NCBI GenBank assembly: GCA_015680685.1
Contig: MNCI01033658.1
Span: forward strand, 186,001 to 250,000
From: Gnetum montanum
Lineage: Eukaryota > Streptophyta > Gnetopsida > Gnetales > Gnetaceae
Reading direction: 5' to 3'
Length of the DNA: 64,000 nt
The position numbers were made by a program, and so were the translations under genes. Below are positions 22,711 through 33,678 of the stretch, one piece after another. Position 1 is the stretch's first letter; every line of letters begins with the position of its first letter. Below the pieces are notes generated by a model. That model did not search any database and had not been told where the DNA came from. It saw only the letters and a program-made list of their open reading frames with translations.

Positions 22711-24061
22711 ACTGGTGCAGTAGCATTCTTACCTATCTCCTCACCCAAAAAACATCGCAAGAGTTGAACCTTAAGAAGAAACAATAGTTTCTTCACCAAG
22801 CCAAGTACTTTATGGAGATCAATGGAAAACTTTACAAAGTGTGTCTCAATGGCTTGGTTTGATGGTGTGTTCCCAATATAGATCAACTACGAGTTCTTCA
22901 AGACACTCATGATGGTCCTTGTGGGGATCATTATGCTAGGAGATGAATATCCATCAAGATCCTGCTTGCAGGATATTATTGGCTTACAATATTTCAAGAT
23001 GCCCATACTTTTGTCCTATCTTGTGAGTGCTATCAATGTGATGGAGGAATAATTGCTAGAATGGAGGATCCACAATAATGGATTTAACTATTAGTACCCT
23101 TTTTTGTTGTTGATTACCTAACTAAATGGGCAGAAGTAGCTACTATTAAGGATTGTACATCATCTACAACTACATGATTTGTTCAACAACAAATCATAAA
23201 CAGGTTTGTTGTACCTCATGCACTTATTTTAGACAATGGTACCCACTTCACAGGTGCAACTTTTTAGAAATTAATGCAACACTTAGGGGTTGAGCATAAA
23301 TTGACTTCACCATACCACCCCCAAGTGAACGGTCAAGTAGAAGTCACCAATAGGGAGATTACAAAGATATTTACAAGAACTGTTAACAAGTTTAGGTGAG
23401 ACTGGAGCACTAAACTAAACAATGCTCTTTAGGCATACCACTCCACATGGAAGCTCCCTACAAGCTACTCTTCCTATGAGTTAGTGTACAGTAAATTACC
23501 AATACTTCCCATTCAAATTGAGCTCTATACACTATCCATGGCATGTGACCTCAACCTTGACCTTGATCTAGCTAGAAACAATGATTAGTAAAACTTAACT
23601 TACTAGATGAAAACTAACTAGCTACCTTGTCATCTAACGAGTTGCACAAGGCATTCAATAAACAATGTCATGACCTAAGGATTAGAAAAAGTTAAATATC
23701 AATAGGGAGATAAGGTTCTCTACTAGAATCCAACACATGTGCCACAATGTACTNGAAAGTTAAATATCAATAGGGAGATAAGGTTCTCTACTAGAATCCA
23801 ACACATGTGCCACAATGTACTAAATTTCAAACACTTTGGGAAGGAACTTATATTATATATGTAACTTTTCCTTTAGGGGCCAGAATAATATATAAACTTG
23901 AGAGCCCATACAAGAAACTGTTGGTCAATGTACAACAAACCAAACCTTTCCATGAGCTTAGGATAGCCAGTACACATGCTACCTCTCTTGGTGGACAACC
24001 TTTCTCACTATTTTGGATCTCCTCCCAACTTAGCTATGGGGGAGATGGCCACCTATGCTAA
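22711..24061 (+). pseudogene. pol: Integrase of the Athila-like element, RNase H missing upstream
   Basis: Starts at about 22790 with the region before the zinc finger (FMEINGKLYKVCLNGLV), then HDGPCGDHYARR and the Cys pair CECYQCDG at 23020-23040. The catalytic core has all three acidic residues: Asp in FFVVDYLTKWAEV (23110), Asp in ALILDNGTHF (23225), Glu in VNGQVEVTNREI (23330). The C-terminal part KLPILPIQIE and PLGARIIYKLESPYKKL is open to 24061. A short duplicated segment around the N at 23754 disturbs the frame and may be artificial. Between RT and this domain only about 80 bases remain, so RNase H has been deleted. Confidence 0.8.
23688..23821. other. Single N flanked by an identical 66-bp duplication (assembly join)
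   Basis: Bases 23688-23753 are identical to 23756-23821, with an N at 23754 between them. The duplicated text lies inside the integrase C-terminal coding region, where a 68-base addition would shift the frame. This is the pattern of two contig ends that overlap but were joined with a gap character. Confidence 0.85.
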
Positions 24062-24317
24062 CCATTCTAGGACCTTAGTTCTTTTTGAATTTTTTTTTAC
24101 ACATTTTTTGTTTTACAAATTCTTTTAATTTTTTTGATTTTTTTACACCATCGTTCATGTTTTACTATTTCTTTGTTTTCTTGATTTACTTTTATTTATC
24201 CTCTAATAAGTGCTCATGATGGTGGATTGAATTATATCATATTGATTGCTAATGTTTATTTTTACCTTTGAATTATGATGCTGATATTAAGGTATGGTTC
24301 TTTTGGTAAAACAGGCA
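24062..24317 (+). other. T-rich tract leading to a candidate 3' splice site
   Basis: After the integrase stop there is a T-rich stretch (24085-24180) and, at 24294-24317, GGTATGGTTCTTTT...ACAG. The left copy has the same phrase (minus strand, around 360-385, ending ATATAACAG). Conservation in both copies just before the env-like start suggests a splice acceptor, as known for the env-like gene of Athila elements. The function is inferred. Confidence 0.4.
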
Positions 24318-24353
24318 ATGACTCCATGTCATCCACTCATCCATACAACTCTA

Positions 24354-24570
24354 TGGTCTCCTTTGGCTTGGAACTATACATTCCCTCTTTTTCTAAGTAG
24401 AATTTTAATGAATTGGTGGCTGGGTATTTTTCAAACGTAGGAAAGACTCAAAGGATGAAAAGGATGTGACCTCAATTGGATTCGATGCATTTGTGCTGGC
24501 CATTCTCTTGGGGTGCTTGGATGCTTTTTCTTTGGTTTTCTGCCATTCTAACATTCTTAAAAAATCAAGA
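24354..24570 (+). pseudogene. Env-like small ORF of the Athila-like element, frameshifted
   Basis: Begins MVSFGLELYIPS like the left copy (MVSLGLELYSPF), stops early, and continues in another frame with GWVFFKRRKDSKDEKDVTS and FDAFVLAILLG. Compare GDWVFLKLRKDSRIEKDVTS in the left copy. Protein-level similarity is clear. See 105-317 for the better copy. Confidence 0.45.
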
Positions 24571-25966
24571 AGCTAAGTGAATAAAAATAATTCTTTGCAT
24601 GGTGTGGTTCTCACATAAAAAAAGGAAAAAAAGAGTGATAATTCAAAGCACACCCCTTATACATAATAAAGTAATATGGGCTACAAGCACTAGTTATGGA
24701 ACTAGAAAGACATGTTACCCATGCCTAAAGGTTCCCTCTAACTAAGGTCCTTTCTCGCTTCCTACTTCTCCATCTTGCTCTCCTCAGAATGGTGGTGACC
24801 CTTTGTGGAAGCATTCTTGTTACTTCAAGTGGATGGATTGGTTAATTGTGTTGATGCAAGGTCACTAGATGTGGTTTGTTTGAGTCTAGATTTGGGATGA
24901 GTTCTAATTAGTCACATTAACCATAAAATAAACAAGGGGCTTTACACAACCTTATTCTTGGGATTCCATTCCATTATCTCCTCTCCATCTTTCGTTCCAT
25001 TTTCCACCTCATTGTCAGTTTTATCATTAGTCCATTTTGGGTTGATGCATTGTTTTTCTTTGGTGAATTCTTGTGGGTATGTTTTTAACTCTTTCTTTCA
25101 AATGACATTCCTAGAGCCTATGGATTCTTTGGTTTGTCAATTTGTCAAGGCATAAAAGGCATGAACCTACTTTAGGGAGGACCCACTGGCATTTATTTTT
25201 GGTGCAATTGTTAACTTCTTTCCCTTAAACATTTTCTATAATCAATCATTTCTTATTTCATCCCCATCCATGACATCCATTTTATTGGCATTGTCATTGA
25301 TATTTTTTCCCATCTTTCTCATTCCTCACATTTTTCCATCTTATAGCTATTAGAGGTTTGCTCTTAGTCATGGGGGCCCTAGCACAAATTTTTTAATTTT
25401 CTCCATTTTACTATTCACCTAACCCCTACACCTTGGGTAGTCACCTATGATAAATCTCTCAACTCATTTCTACCATAACCAAAATTTAGCCAATGTGCTT
25501 CATATCGAGGCAAGGTATCGATTGCATTATGGTTTATCTATCCTTGCTCATTTGTGACTATGCTACTATGTGTGTAGATGGCAATCATACAAACAATGGA
25601 CTGGGCTTGGGGGAATCACTCAAGATGGACCAGAACTAGAGCATTTACAAAAGGAGAAAGTCTAGTGGTGTGGCTATGGATAAACAACGGAAGGAAAAAT
25701 CTTAGCATTGGCAGCAACATGCTTCATTTTCTTTCTCTCTCTTTCTCTATAAGCTATCAAATAAAGGCTTGGATGTCATTTTTGTATGAGTGTTCACTAA
25801 AATGGTCATGAACACTAATTTTGTAATATGCTTATTAATCCATTCACTAGGCACGTTGAGTCTGTCATCCCATTCCACCGTCCATTGTTAGTTAGTCAAT
25901 AATCCCATACCTTTCCAATATTTTGTAAGGAACTCGAGGATGAGTTTTCATTTAGTTGTAGGGGTA
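24571..25966. other. Post-integrase non-coding region of the Athila-like element
   Basis: About 1.4 kb without a supported gene. Small ORFs at 24958 and 25578 have no counterpart in the window. The last bases before the 3' LTR (GTAGGGGTA) are a weak polypurine tract. Confidence 0.5.
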
Positions 25967-26844
25967 TGATGAGAGTGGTTAATCTAGTGGTTTATTCTAA
26001 TTTTTAGAGTGGCAGTTTCTCTAAAAATAGAGTGGAATTTTCTCTAATTATTAGAGTAGTTGCTCCCAAGCCTATAAATATAGTGCCCAGGTGCACAATT
26101 TAGGGAGGAAGTCTTAGGAGGAAGTTTTGGAAGGAATTATTTCAAGGGAATATTTTAGAAGTCTTTTAGAAGTCAAGTAGTGAAACTTTTATAGTTAGAG
26201 TATTTTCCAAGTGCCCGCAGTAGGAAGTCTAAGTGTGGACGGATCTTTATTTGAACATTGTGTACCTGAGCACACCTTGTGTATGGCAATAAAGATGAGC
26301 TCTTGGATTCATCCTTGCAGCACTTGAGATTTATTTTCTTACTCATTTCCTTTATTTTATTTTCTTCTACATTTATTTTATTTTATTTTATGCACTTTAC
26401 ATTTTTATTATTAGCACACACAATATGATCACTTCGAGCATGCGTGTAACACTTGGTAACCTAGTAACGATTAGCGTTCAGTAATCCTAGTAGTGTTACG
26501 CTGGTTCAAGATGTGTATAGAAAGTGAGAACAAATACTAGTGTTAGGATTAGTTTAAAGCCTAGTTAATTAGTAGTTAAGTTAAATTAGTCACTTAGTTA
26601 TCTCTCTTTCTCCTCCCTTATTAGTTGTAGGACATAAAAACATAAAAGCTATAAAAATCATATGCCTCAAACTTACTTAATCATACAATCCTAACATACA
26701 AGTAAGTTTGGGAAGACAACGATCAACCAATCCATCATTGTTTCACAAAGGTGCATAGGCACTTAGTCCTTGGAATTCAACCGAATTGTGCATGAAACCC
26801 TTGTATTCATATGGTTGAGCATAGGGGTACCTCGCCATTCATTA
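25967..26844 (+). repeat. 3' LTR of the Athila-like element
   Basis: 878 bp. Starts TGATGAGAGTGG, TATA box TATAAATA at 26073-26080, ends CATTCATTA where the 5' LTR has CCTCATCA. It has a roughly 30-base extra segment near 26010-26050 (a partial duplication of the TTTCTCTAA phrase) relative to the 5' LTR. Confidence 0.9.
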
Positions 26845-26849
26845 GCTAT
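26845..26849. repeat. Target site duplication GCTAT, right
   Basis: Identical to 17443-17447. Beyond it the leader of copy B resumes (ATGTCAATGGTTGAAA, matching ATGTTAATGGTTAAAA at 6632 in copy A). Confidence 0.9.
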
Positions 26850-28090
26850 GATGTCAATGGTTGAAATATTTAGAGCTACAAGCTTTGGGAGGAATCCTTC
26901 TACTCTTTCACTACTATCTTTCTATGATAAAAAAACTTGTTTTATTATGTATTTATAAAAAATAATTATAAGAACAAAAAGAACTACAGTGGGAGAAAAG
27001 AGGAAGTATCAGCTTTAAATATTTATGATTTATTTAAGCTAACACTAACTTTTCATGATTTTGTGATTTCTAGGTTCACCAAAATGGCATTATCTTTAGC
27101 TCAATGTGTAGTTCTCTCAGAGATGATTCCAATAGTATCAATTTTGTTGAAATCTGAATTATGGTTTGGGCGGTATGAAAATTCTTGAGTTACATATAGT
27201 TTTAAAATTTTAAAAAGTATTCTTTCTTAATTTTTAAATTTAATTTTGAAAAAATGCTTTTATGAAATTTTAAATTTTATTTTTTTTAAAAGAACATGGG
27301 TTGGAGATCTCAAGTTTGATTTTGAGCCCCAACTCCTTTTAAAATTTTATATATAACAAAAAAAAGAAAAAAATCAAACCCTTGGTAAGGTTGCAATTGG
27401 CCCTACTACTAGCCCAAGGGTGGCAACGCATCACATGTCATATATTTTCATCATGCCCATGCTTATGTTTGTTGCCTCCTCCCATTCTCACACCTACGCT
27501 TGCTGCTACCACCCACACTCATGCTTATGTCTATTGCCATGTTGTTTGCTATTGTTGTTCTCTATCATAAGCACACATCCTCAATCATAGTCATTGCTAA
27601 TACTAGCAACAAATAGAAAATTTTCTATTACCTTATGAAAAATTAAAAATTCCATCATTAAATAGTTAATTGAAATTAACAACGTGCAAAAAAAATTTTA
27701 AAATTCAAAATTGGCACCCTGCTAATGATAAAAATAAAAGCTTCGTCATTAAGTGCACTCGTCCTGGAGTAGAATTGAGATGAGTGACCTCTCAAGTAGT
27801 CTTGAAAACTATGAAAATTTTGCAAATTTTAGACAGCCATAACTTTTAAATTCAAAGTATATTTTAACTAAAAAAAATTATTCCAATAGATTTGAGCCTT
27901 CTAGACCCAATGCAATGGGCAAATTTAACTCTCACGTTATAGAAAATGATCTTTTAATCCATTAATTAAAGTCCTGAAACAATTAGGATATGATGATTGA
28001 AGAAGAAATCTATGATAATTTCAACCTCTTTTTTAATCAATTAACTATTTTTATATTCATAAAAATGGCAATAAATGCCAAGGATTACCA
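26850..28090. other. Leader of copy B, right part
   Basis: Colinear with 6632-8500 of copy A but without the tandem arrays found there. Contains A/T-rich low-complexity tracts at 27190-27370. No gene supported. The plus ORFs at 26937 and 27382 are not conserved in copy A. Confidence 0.5.
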
Positions 28091-29330
28091 ACATACCTAA
28101 TATGTTGAACTTACCAATGTTTGAAACCCAAAGAATAAAGTGGAGAGCAATGGAGGCTTGAGTCAATGACCAAATGAATTTCCTTGAAGATCAAATTAAT
28201 GAGATCAGGGATATTCAAGAAGAGTTACATCAATCAAATCAAGGGTTTGGGATAGGGATGTAAAATATTTCCTAGGAAATTATCCAAGAGTTTTAAGGAT
28301 AAATGGTTAGATGTGCAAACAAAGATGGATTCCTTTGCAAATTCCGTCAAGCTATTAACCGACCATCTCACTTAGTCTTCAAATGCTAGCCGCATTCCAC
28401 CTAGAGATCAACATCAAGATCAAGATCAACTTCCCCCTAGGGATCCACCTAGAAACCAACCCCTACTTGCTAGTCTTAAAGATACTGATATCTCTTCTTT
28501 AGGTCATAGAGAAGAAACTAAAGATGAGGGATACGAGAACTATGTTAATCCACCTAGAGAATCGTCGTCACAAGTTCATGTCAAGAAGGTAAAATTAGAC
28601 CATTATGATGGAGCTACTAGATCCAATGCGAAGGCAAAAGATTAACTTGATACAATGAAAAATTAGTTTGATATACTAAATCTATCAAGTCAAGAATGTT
28701 TAGAAGTTATCTCCCTATATTTAAGAGGTCTTGTGGGAACATCGTGGAATGGACTAAGAGCTCAAGGTTTGATTAATAATTGGCTCGATTTTTATTGAGA
28801 TTTTGAACAAAAATTTTTACCTGATTCTTTTCTCAAAGAGCACAAAATAATATTTGATTCCTTAAGATTTGGTAGGCAATTCATAGAAGATTACTACAAG
28901 GAATTCTATGATCTTTGTCAGTATGTTAGCCACTGAGATGAAGGAGAATTAGCTTCAAATTTTAATGGTGAACTATATGCACAATTATGTCCCTAGACAC
29001 AATCACATAATCCTTAGATAGTTGATGAAGCATATAGAATTACTAAGGATTATGAAGAATTAAATCAAGTATGAACTACCCTTTGACAAGCTATCTTTCC
29101 ACAAGCAACAATAGAGGAAACACTAACTAAGAGAGCTCAATCAAGGACAAGATGTTTTATTTATGGTGAAGATCATTTCAAATGAGAATTTTCAAAATTA
29201 TGAGCAATGGTACAAAGGACCAATCTAATCAAGAATCAAAAATCCAACCCAAACATGAACAAAGAAAACACCTCAACCACCACCATAGCTGTGAAGAAGA
29301 TATCTACATCAAGTAAATCAGGTTTGCATA
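28091..29330 (+). pseudogene. gag: gag of copy B, broken
   Basis: Starts at the position equivalent to ATG 8506 (here ATA, then MLNLPMFETQRIKW). Better preserved than copy A: FLEDQINEIRDIQEELHQSN, the core VKLDHYDGATRSNAK, TSWNGLRAQGLINNWLDFY, KEFYDLCQYVSH. The zinc knuckle (CFIYGEDHFK..EFSKL near 29155) has lost two Cys. About ten stops. Confidence 0.75.
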
Positions 29331-29930
29331 AATTTCAGTTTTCTTTACTAATTTTTAATAGTTTAATTGGAGGTAAAAAAAATAAATTTTTGATTGATAG
29401 TGGTCGAAATTTAATTAATTTATTGAAATTAAGTTTACCTTTTAATAAAATTATTAAGATAAAACTTGTAGATGGAATGACTATGAGCAAGCATACTAAG
29501 TATGGAGAAATTAATTTTACTTTGCAAGACATGCCCTTCATTAATGAATTCTTTGAATTTGAACTAGGTGATGTTGATGCAATTTTAGGAATGTCTTTCT
29601 TGCAAAAATTTGATATTACTACCCACTTTGGAGCTCGTATTTTAAAAGTCCTAATCATTGATAGAGTCAAGGTTCTAAGGAGGGTAGGAACATGAAAGCA
29701 AATTCATACAATAACCATTAATCAACCTAAAAGATTAGTCAAAATGATGCTATGATGTTGGTTGTCAAAATAACGCAACCCTAGATATCTTTAGGTATTG
29801 AGATTTCGAAAGAACTTGAGGAGTATAAAGATTCAATATTTGGTAAAACTAGAGAACTACCTCCAAAACGAACTATTAAGCATGCTATTGATATTTTTCA
29901 TAGTACATAGCCTATTTTGAAAGTGCCTTA
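29331..29930 (+). pseudogene. pol: Protease of copy B
   Basis: Open at 29207-29695. FLIDSGRNLINLLKL holds the D-S-G triplet, and GDVDAILGMSFLQKF holds the second hallmark ILGM in its usual form, lost in copy A. The frame ends in ELPPKRTI-like sequence (29855-29880) before RT. Confidence 0.75.
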
Positions 29931-30580
29931 TAAGTTTTCTACTTTTGAATTCATAGAATTAAAAGTATAATTAGATCAACTTTTGGAAGAAGGGAAATTT
30001 TGACCTAGAGTATCACCTTTGTGTGCATCAATCTTATTCGTTAAAAAGAAAGATGGTACATTAGTATTATGCATTGATTATAGGGCATTGAATAAAGTGA
30101 TGATTAAAAATACTTATTATTTGTCTAGAATTGATGATTTATTTGATCAACTTATTGGTGCATGTTATTTTTCAAAGATTGATTTAAAATCAAGTTATCA
30201 CCAAATAAGGATTAAGGAGAAAGATATTGAGAAAACTACTTTCAAAACCAGGTATGGATTATACAAACTTTTTATAATGCCATTTGGATTAATTAATGCA
30301 CATGCAACATTCATGGCATTAATGAATAATAATTTTTTGTGAATATCTTGATCAGTTTATTATAGTATTTATGGGTGATATACTTGTTTATTCTAAGAGA
30401 AGAAGATATAAAACATTTGAAAATTACAATGGAAATTCTTAAAGAGCATCAATTAAAAGATAAATTGAGTCAATATGAACTCTTTAAGGAAGAAGGTTCA
30501 TACATGGGCCATTTAGTTTCAAAGAAATAATTGCAAGTAGATCCAACAAAAGTTAATGTGATCTAGGACTAGCCTAAATG
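29931..30580 (+). pseudogene. pol: Reverse transcriptase of copy B, catalytic Asp changed
   Basis: Open at 30019-30342: [52 protein letters not shown]. The catalytic box is FMGDILVYS (30370-30385), where the first Asp of the pair has become Gly. Copy A keeps FMDD at this place but is broken elsewhere. Confidence 0.8.
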
Positions 30581-31180
30581 AAAAGATGCTATAGTGGTTC
30601 TTAGTTTCTTGGTTTTAGTTGATTTTTATTAACATTTCATTAAATATTATTCTACCTTGGTAGCCCCATTAATTGACATTTCATAGGAAATACGTGTATT
30701 TAAGTTTGATAAAAAATGTAGGGAAAATTTCCTCAAATTAAAGATGCTACTCACAACAGCACCTATTCTAGGAATTCCAGATGAAGAATTACTATTTGAA
30801 TTAGCACAAATGTCTATGGAGTAGGAATTGATGCAGTTCTATCACAAGAAGATAAAGTGGTATATTATAAATTTGGTAAATTATGAGGAGATGAGGTGAA
30901 TTACTCAACCCATGATTTAGAATTACTGGCAATTATTCATGCTTTTAAAGTTTGGAGACATTATCTTTGTGGAAAAAGATTTGCACTAAAAAAAAATCAT
31001 AAAAGTTTAGAATATTTGCAAGGACAAGCTATTTTGACTACTCATCAACAATGATGGGTAGAATTATTGGTTGAATATGGTTTTGAAATCAAATATATTT
31101 CTAGAAAAAAAAATGAGGTAACTAATGCCCTTAGTCAAATGTGAAACTTGATGATAGGTGTGGTAACGATGCCTATGGAA
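30581..31180 (+). pseudogene. pol: RNase H of copy B
   Basis: YSTHDLELLAIIHAFKVWRH at 30900-30960 carries the catalytic Glu. The first Asp region is disturbed (ELAQMSMEXELMQFYHK in a shifted frame). ALKKNHKSLEYLQ replaces the usual TDHKSL, and FEIKYISRKKNEVTNALSQ is the typical domain end. Confidence 0.7.
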
Positions 31181-32204
31181 GATGAAATTAAGAATCAAAT
31201 AAAAGAAGATCATTATTTCAAGAATATTTTAATCAGAATTTTCTCTAATCCATGATATCAACTTACCCCTAATAGTTTATGAATGAAAGGAAAAAGAGTG
31301 TGCATACCTAAAGGAAATTGAAGACTAAGGTTGTTGTGTGAAGGATGTGAAGTACCATACGTAGAACACCCAAGTTACACTAAGCCTTATATGATGATAC
31401 AAAAATCTTATTTTTGGCCTAGAATGAAGAATGATGTGTCCTCATACATTATAAATTGTTTAACATGCCAAAGAATACAAGCTCAATAAAGAAAACCTAG
31501 TAAATTACTATAACCTTGGAAGTCCCAACCTAGAAATAGGAAGATGTCACCATGGATTTTTTTGTGGGATTTCCAATAATCAAAAAGAGAAATGACTCAA
31601 TTTTGGTAGTGGTTGATCATCTATTAAAGTTGGCACATTTTATAGCTTTGAAATATACAAATACAATAGAAGAAATAGCCCAAAAATTTGAACGTGAAGT
31701 ATTTCAATTGCATGGATGTACAAAATCTATCACTTTAGACGAAGATCCCAAGTTCATATTTGAATTTTGGTAAAATTGCTTCAAATATCTTTGAACCCAG
31801 TTGAAATTTAGCATAACTTACCATCCTAAGACTAATGGACAAACCAAATGTGTGAATATAATATTAGAAGATATCCTAGGAAACTATGTTGGGAGTAGAC
31901 TAAAAACATGGGAGAATTACTTGAACCTGGCATAATTTTCCTATACTAGTAACTATGAAGGTTCCATGCATCGAACACCATTCAAAGTAGTATATGGGCA
32001 TAACTATCATACACCACTAACTAGGGCATATCCAACCTTAAGAGTACATTGGAAGGAAGAAGAAATGAAGATAATGAAAAATATTGTTACAAGAGTTAAA
32101 CAAAATTTACAAGCTACAAAAGATAAATATAAGGGTTATGCTGATTAACATTAACTGAAGAAATAATTCCAAGTGGAAGATCTAGTATTATTGATAGTTA
32201 TATC
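31181..32204 (+). pseudogene. pol: Integrase of copy B, interrupted by element T1
   Basis: Zinc region VPYVEHPSYTKPY with NCLTCQRIQAQ (31450-31475). Core: VTMDFFVGFP (first Asp present), SITLDEDPKF (second Asp present), KTNGQTKCVNIIL (third residue Glu changed to Lys). The stretch HRTPFKVVYGHNYHTPL and YKGYADXHXLKK follows. The sequence is cut at 32204 by the Tat element T1 and resumes at 49863. Confidence 0.8.
32200..32204. repeat. Target site duplication ATATC, left
   Basis: ATATC before T1, identical to 49863-49867 after it. Copy A has the uninterrupted equivalent at about 12560. Confidence 0.9.
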
Positions 32205-33662
32205 TGTAGTGATCGAAAACGTTAGTAGTTGGAAAAAAGAAAAAAAATGCTGAGGGGCCATTGGCCACTAGACAGCCTTGACCCCATCTTCACAGGAGGG
32301 CCATGTTGGATGGGATGGAAATGGGACACCCTGAATGGTCTAGTCGATTAGACAGGGACTTAGTCAGTGTCTATATAACCTTTTGCAATGTGTAATTTGG
32401 AAACAGGATTGGTAGCGCAAAGTAATATTTAAATATAAAAGAAATAGGAAACAATGTAAAATGGAATAGTAAATAGGAGATAATGTAGAAATGCAATTAG
32501 AAAAGTGCACTGCTTTGAAGCTATGACCTCGCTCTATCAGGATGGATACAATCAATTAGCACTAGGAAGTGAAGAGATCCCAAGAGTAACCAAGACTTTT
32601 CGAGCAAGAAGGCTGTGTTCTCGAATGCAGACTCTTGTGTTAACAATGTGAAGTTCTACCAAGGTGGTAGAAAAGAACAGAATGAAATGCTAACTATTTA
32701 CAATGTTTAAATAGAAAGCTTACAATGCCAAAGAATGCTAGAGAGCCAGAAGTTTCAGAGGGCGAGCCAGACGATCATGCGAAAAAGGACCCAGAGAGAG
32801 TTTAATCATCGTTCATTGGAGTATTTATACGACCAAGGGTGCATGAAAGATGTGATTTGAACACCACGTGCCTTGGTCCTATGCTGACCTGTCTATGCTA
32901 TACATGCCTATATGACCATTAGGTATGCCTGCTAGGCCATAATTACAAACTTGCTGCACCGTAATTATGCTGTCAGAGCAAAGGTGCAATTAGGTGAGGT
33001 GCATTAATGTCACGTAACCGCTTTCCACTTTGCTATGCTCTATAGCGTAGTAGGTTGGTGTAGCGTAGCGTCTTGTTATGCATCTTGCTGCATGTGTAGA
33101 AAGCCTTTGAAACATGCAGGCTGTTCATTGCATGTGTGCTACGCTATGCTACACTATGTAGCATAGTGACTGGACTTAGTCATAAAAACGTCGCCAATCG
33201 GTAAACTTTGCCTTTTGCACTGCAGAACTCATGAACTTGCTGATTCCACCTTTTCATTTACCTTCTGTCATCTTCCACAGAATTGCTACACCTTGCTACA
33301 CCATGCAGCTAAGCATAGCATAGCAGTAAACATGACCTGATGTTGGCCAAGTTCGCCACTTTCTGACGGAAGGGGGCATTGCCGAAGGAGTTGAAGTTGG
33401 GCGAGGGGACTGGTCATCTAGCTTTTGCTATGTTATGCTACATTATGTAGCATAGTGTAGCATTGTTCTTCTGCAAATGTCTTCTGAAGTTTGCTACGCT
33501 ACATGGTGTCATGTAGCATAGCAAGGATCCTTGACTTAGAAAACTTGCTGAAGTGAACAGTCTAAAAATTAGAGCATCCATCTACTGAAGAACTATCATA
33601 ATGCTATGCAAATTGCGAAGGCCTGGTGAAGCAAGAATGTCTTCAAATTTTCGGATGTTTCA
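32205..33662 (-). repeat. 3' LTR of T1 (plus-strand left end), with TATA box and palindromic motif cluster
   Basis: Starts TGTAGTGATCG and ends ATGTTTCA on plus. On the element strand it runs TGAAACATCC to CACTACA. TATAAATA on the minus strand at 32829-32822 is the likely promoter and is also in the other LTR (49019-49012). Between 33040 and 33525 the word GCTACGCTATGCTAC / GTAGCATAGCGTAGC recurs many times in both directions. At 33144-33166 it forms a perfect 9-bp inverted repeat with a 5-base loop (CTATGCTAC-ACTAT-GTAGCATAG). Confidence 0.9.
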
Positions 33663-33678
33663 TTGGTCCCTCTTTGTC
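33663..33678 (-). promoter_or_regulatory. Polypurine tract of T1
   Basis: On the minus strand GACAAAGAGGGACCAA directly abuts the 3' LTR. T2 has AACAAAGAGGAGCCAA at the same place, so the site is conserved between the two Tat elements. It primes plus-strand DNA synthesis. Confidence 0.85.

Larger units (their letters stand above)
17448..26844 (+). mobile_element. Complete Athila-like Ty3/gypsy element inserted in copy B
   Basis: 9.4 kb with two LTRs (846 and 878 bp), a tRNA-Asp-type primer site, gag, protease, RT, integrase, a 1.9-kb post-integrase region and target duplication GCTAT. All reading frames contain stops and frameshifts. RNase H is not visible between RT and INT, so a segment appears deleted. 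The catalytic box of RT is also mutated. The element is dead and its LTRs are visibly diverged. It shares family with the left element (1-4996). Confidence 0.9.

Noticed and set aside
23807-24061. Separate small gene
   Set aside because: It is the integrase C-terminus of the Athila-like element, split off by the frame shift at the N.
25578-25811. 77-codon ORF in the post-integrase region as env gene
   Set aside because: No counterpart in the left Athila-like copy and no signal peptide or clear membrane helix pattern.
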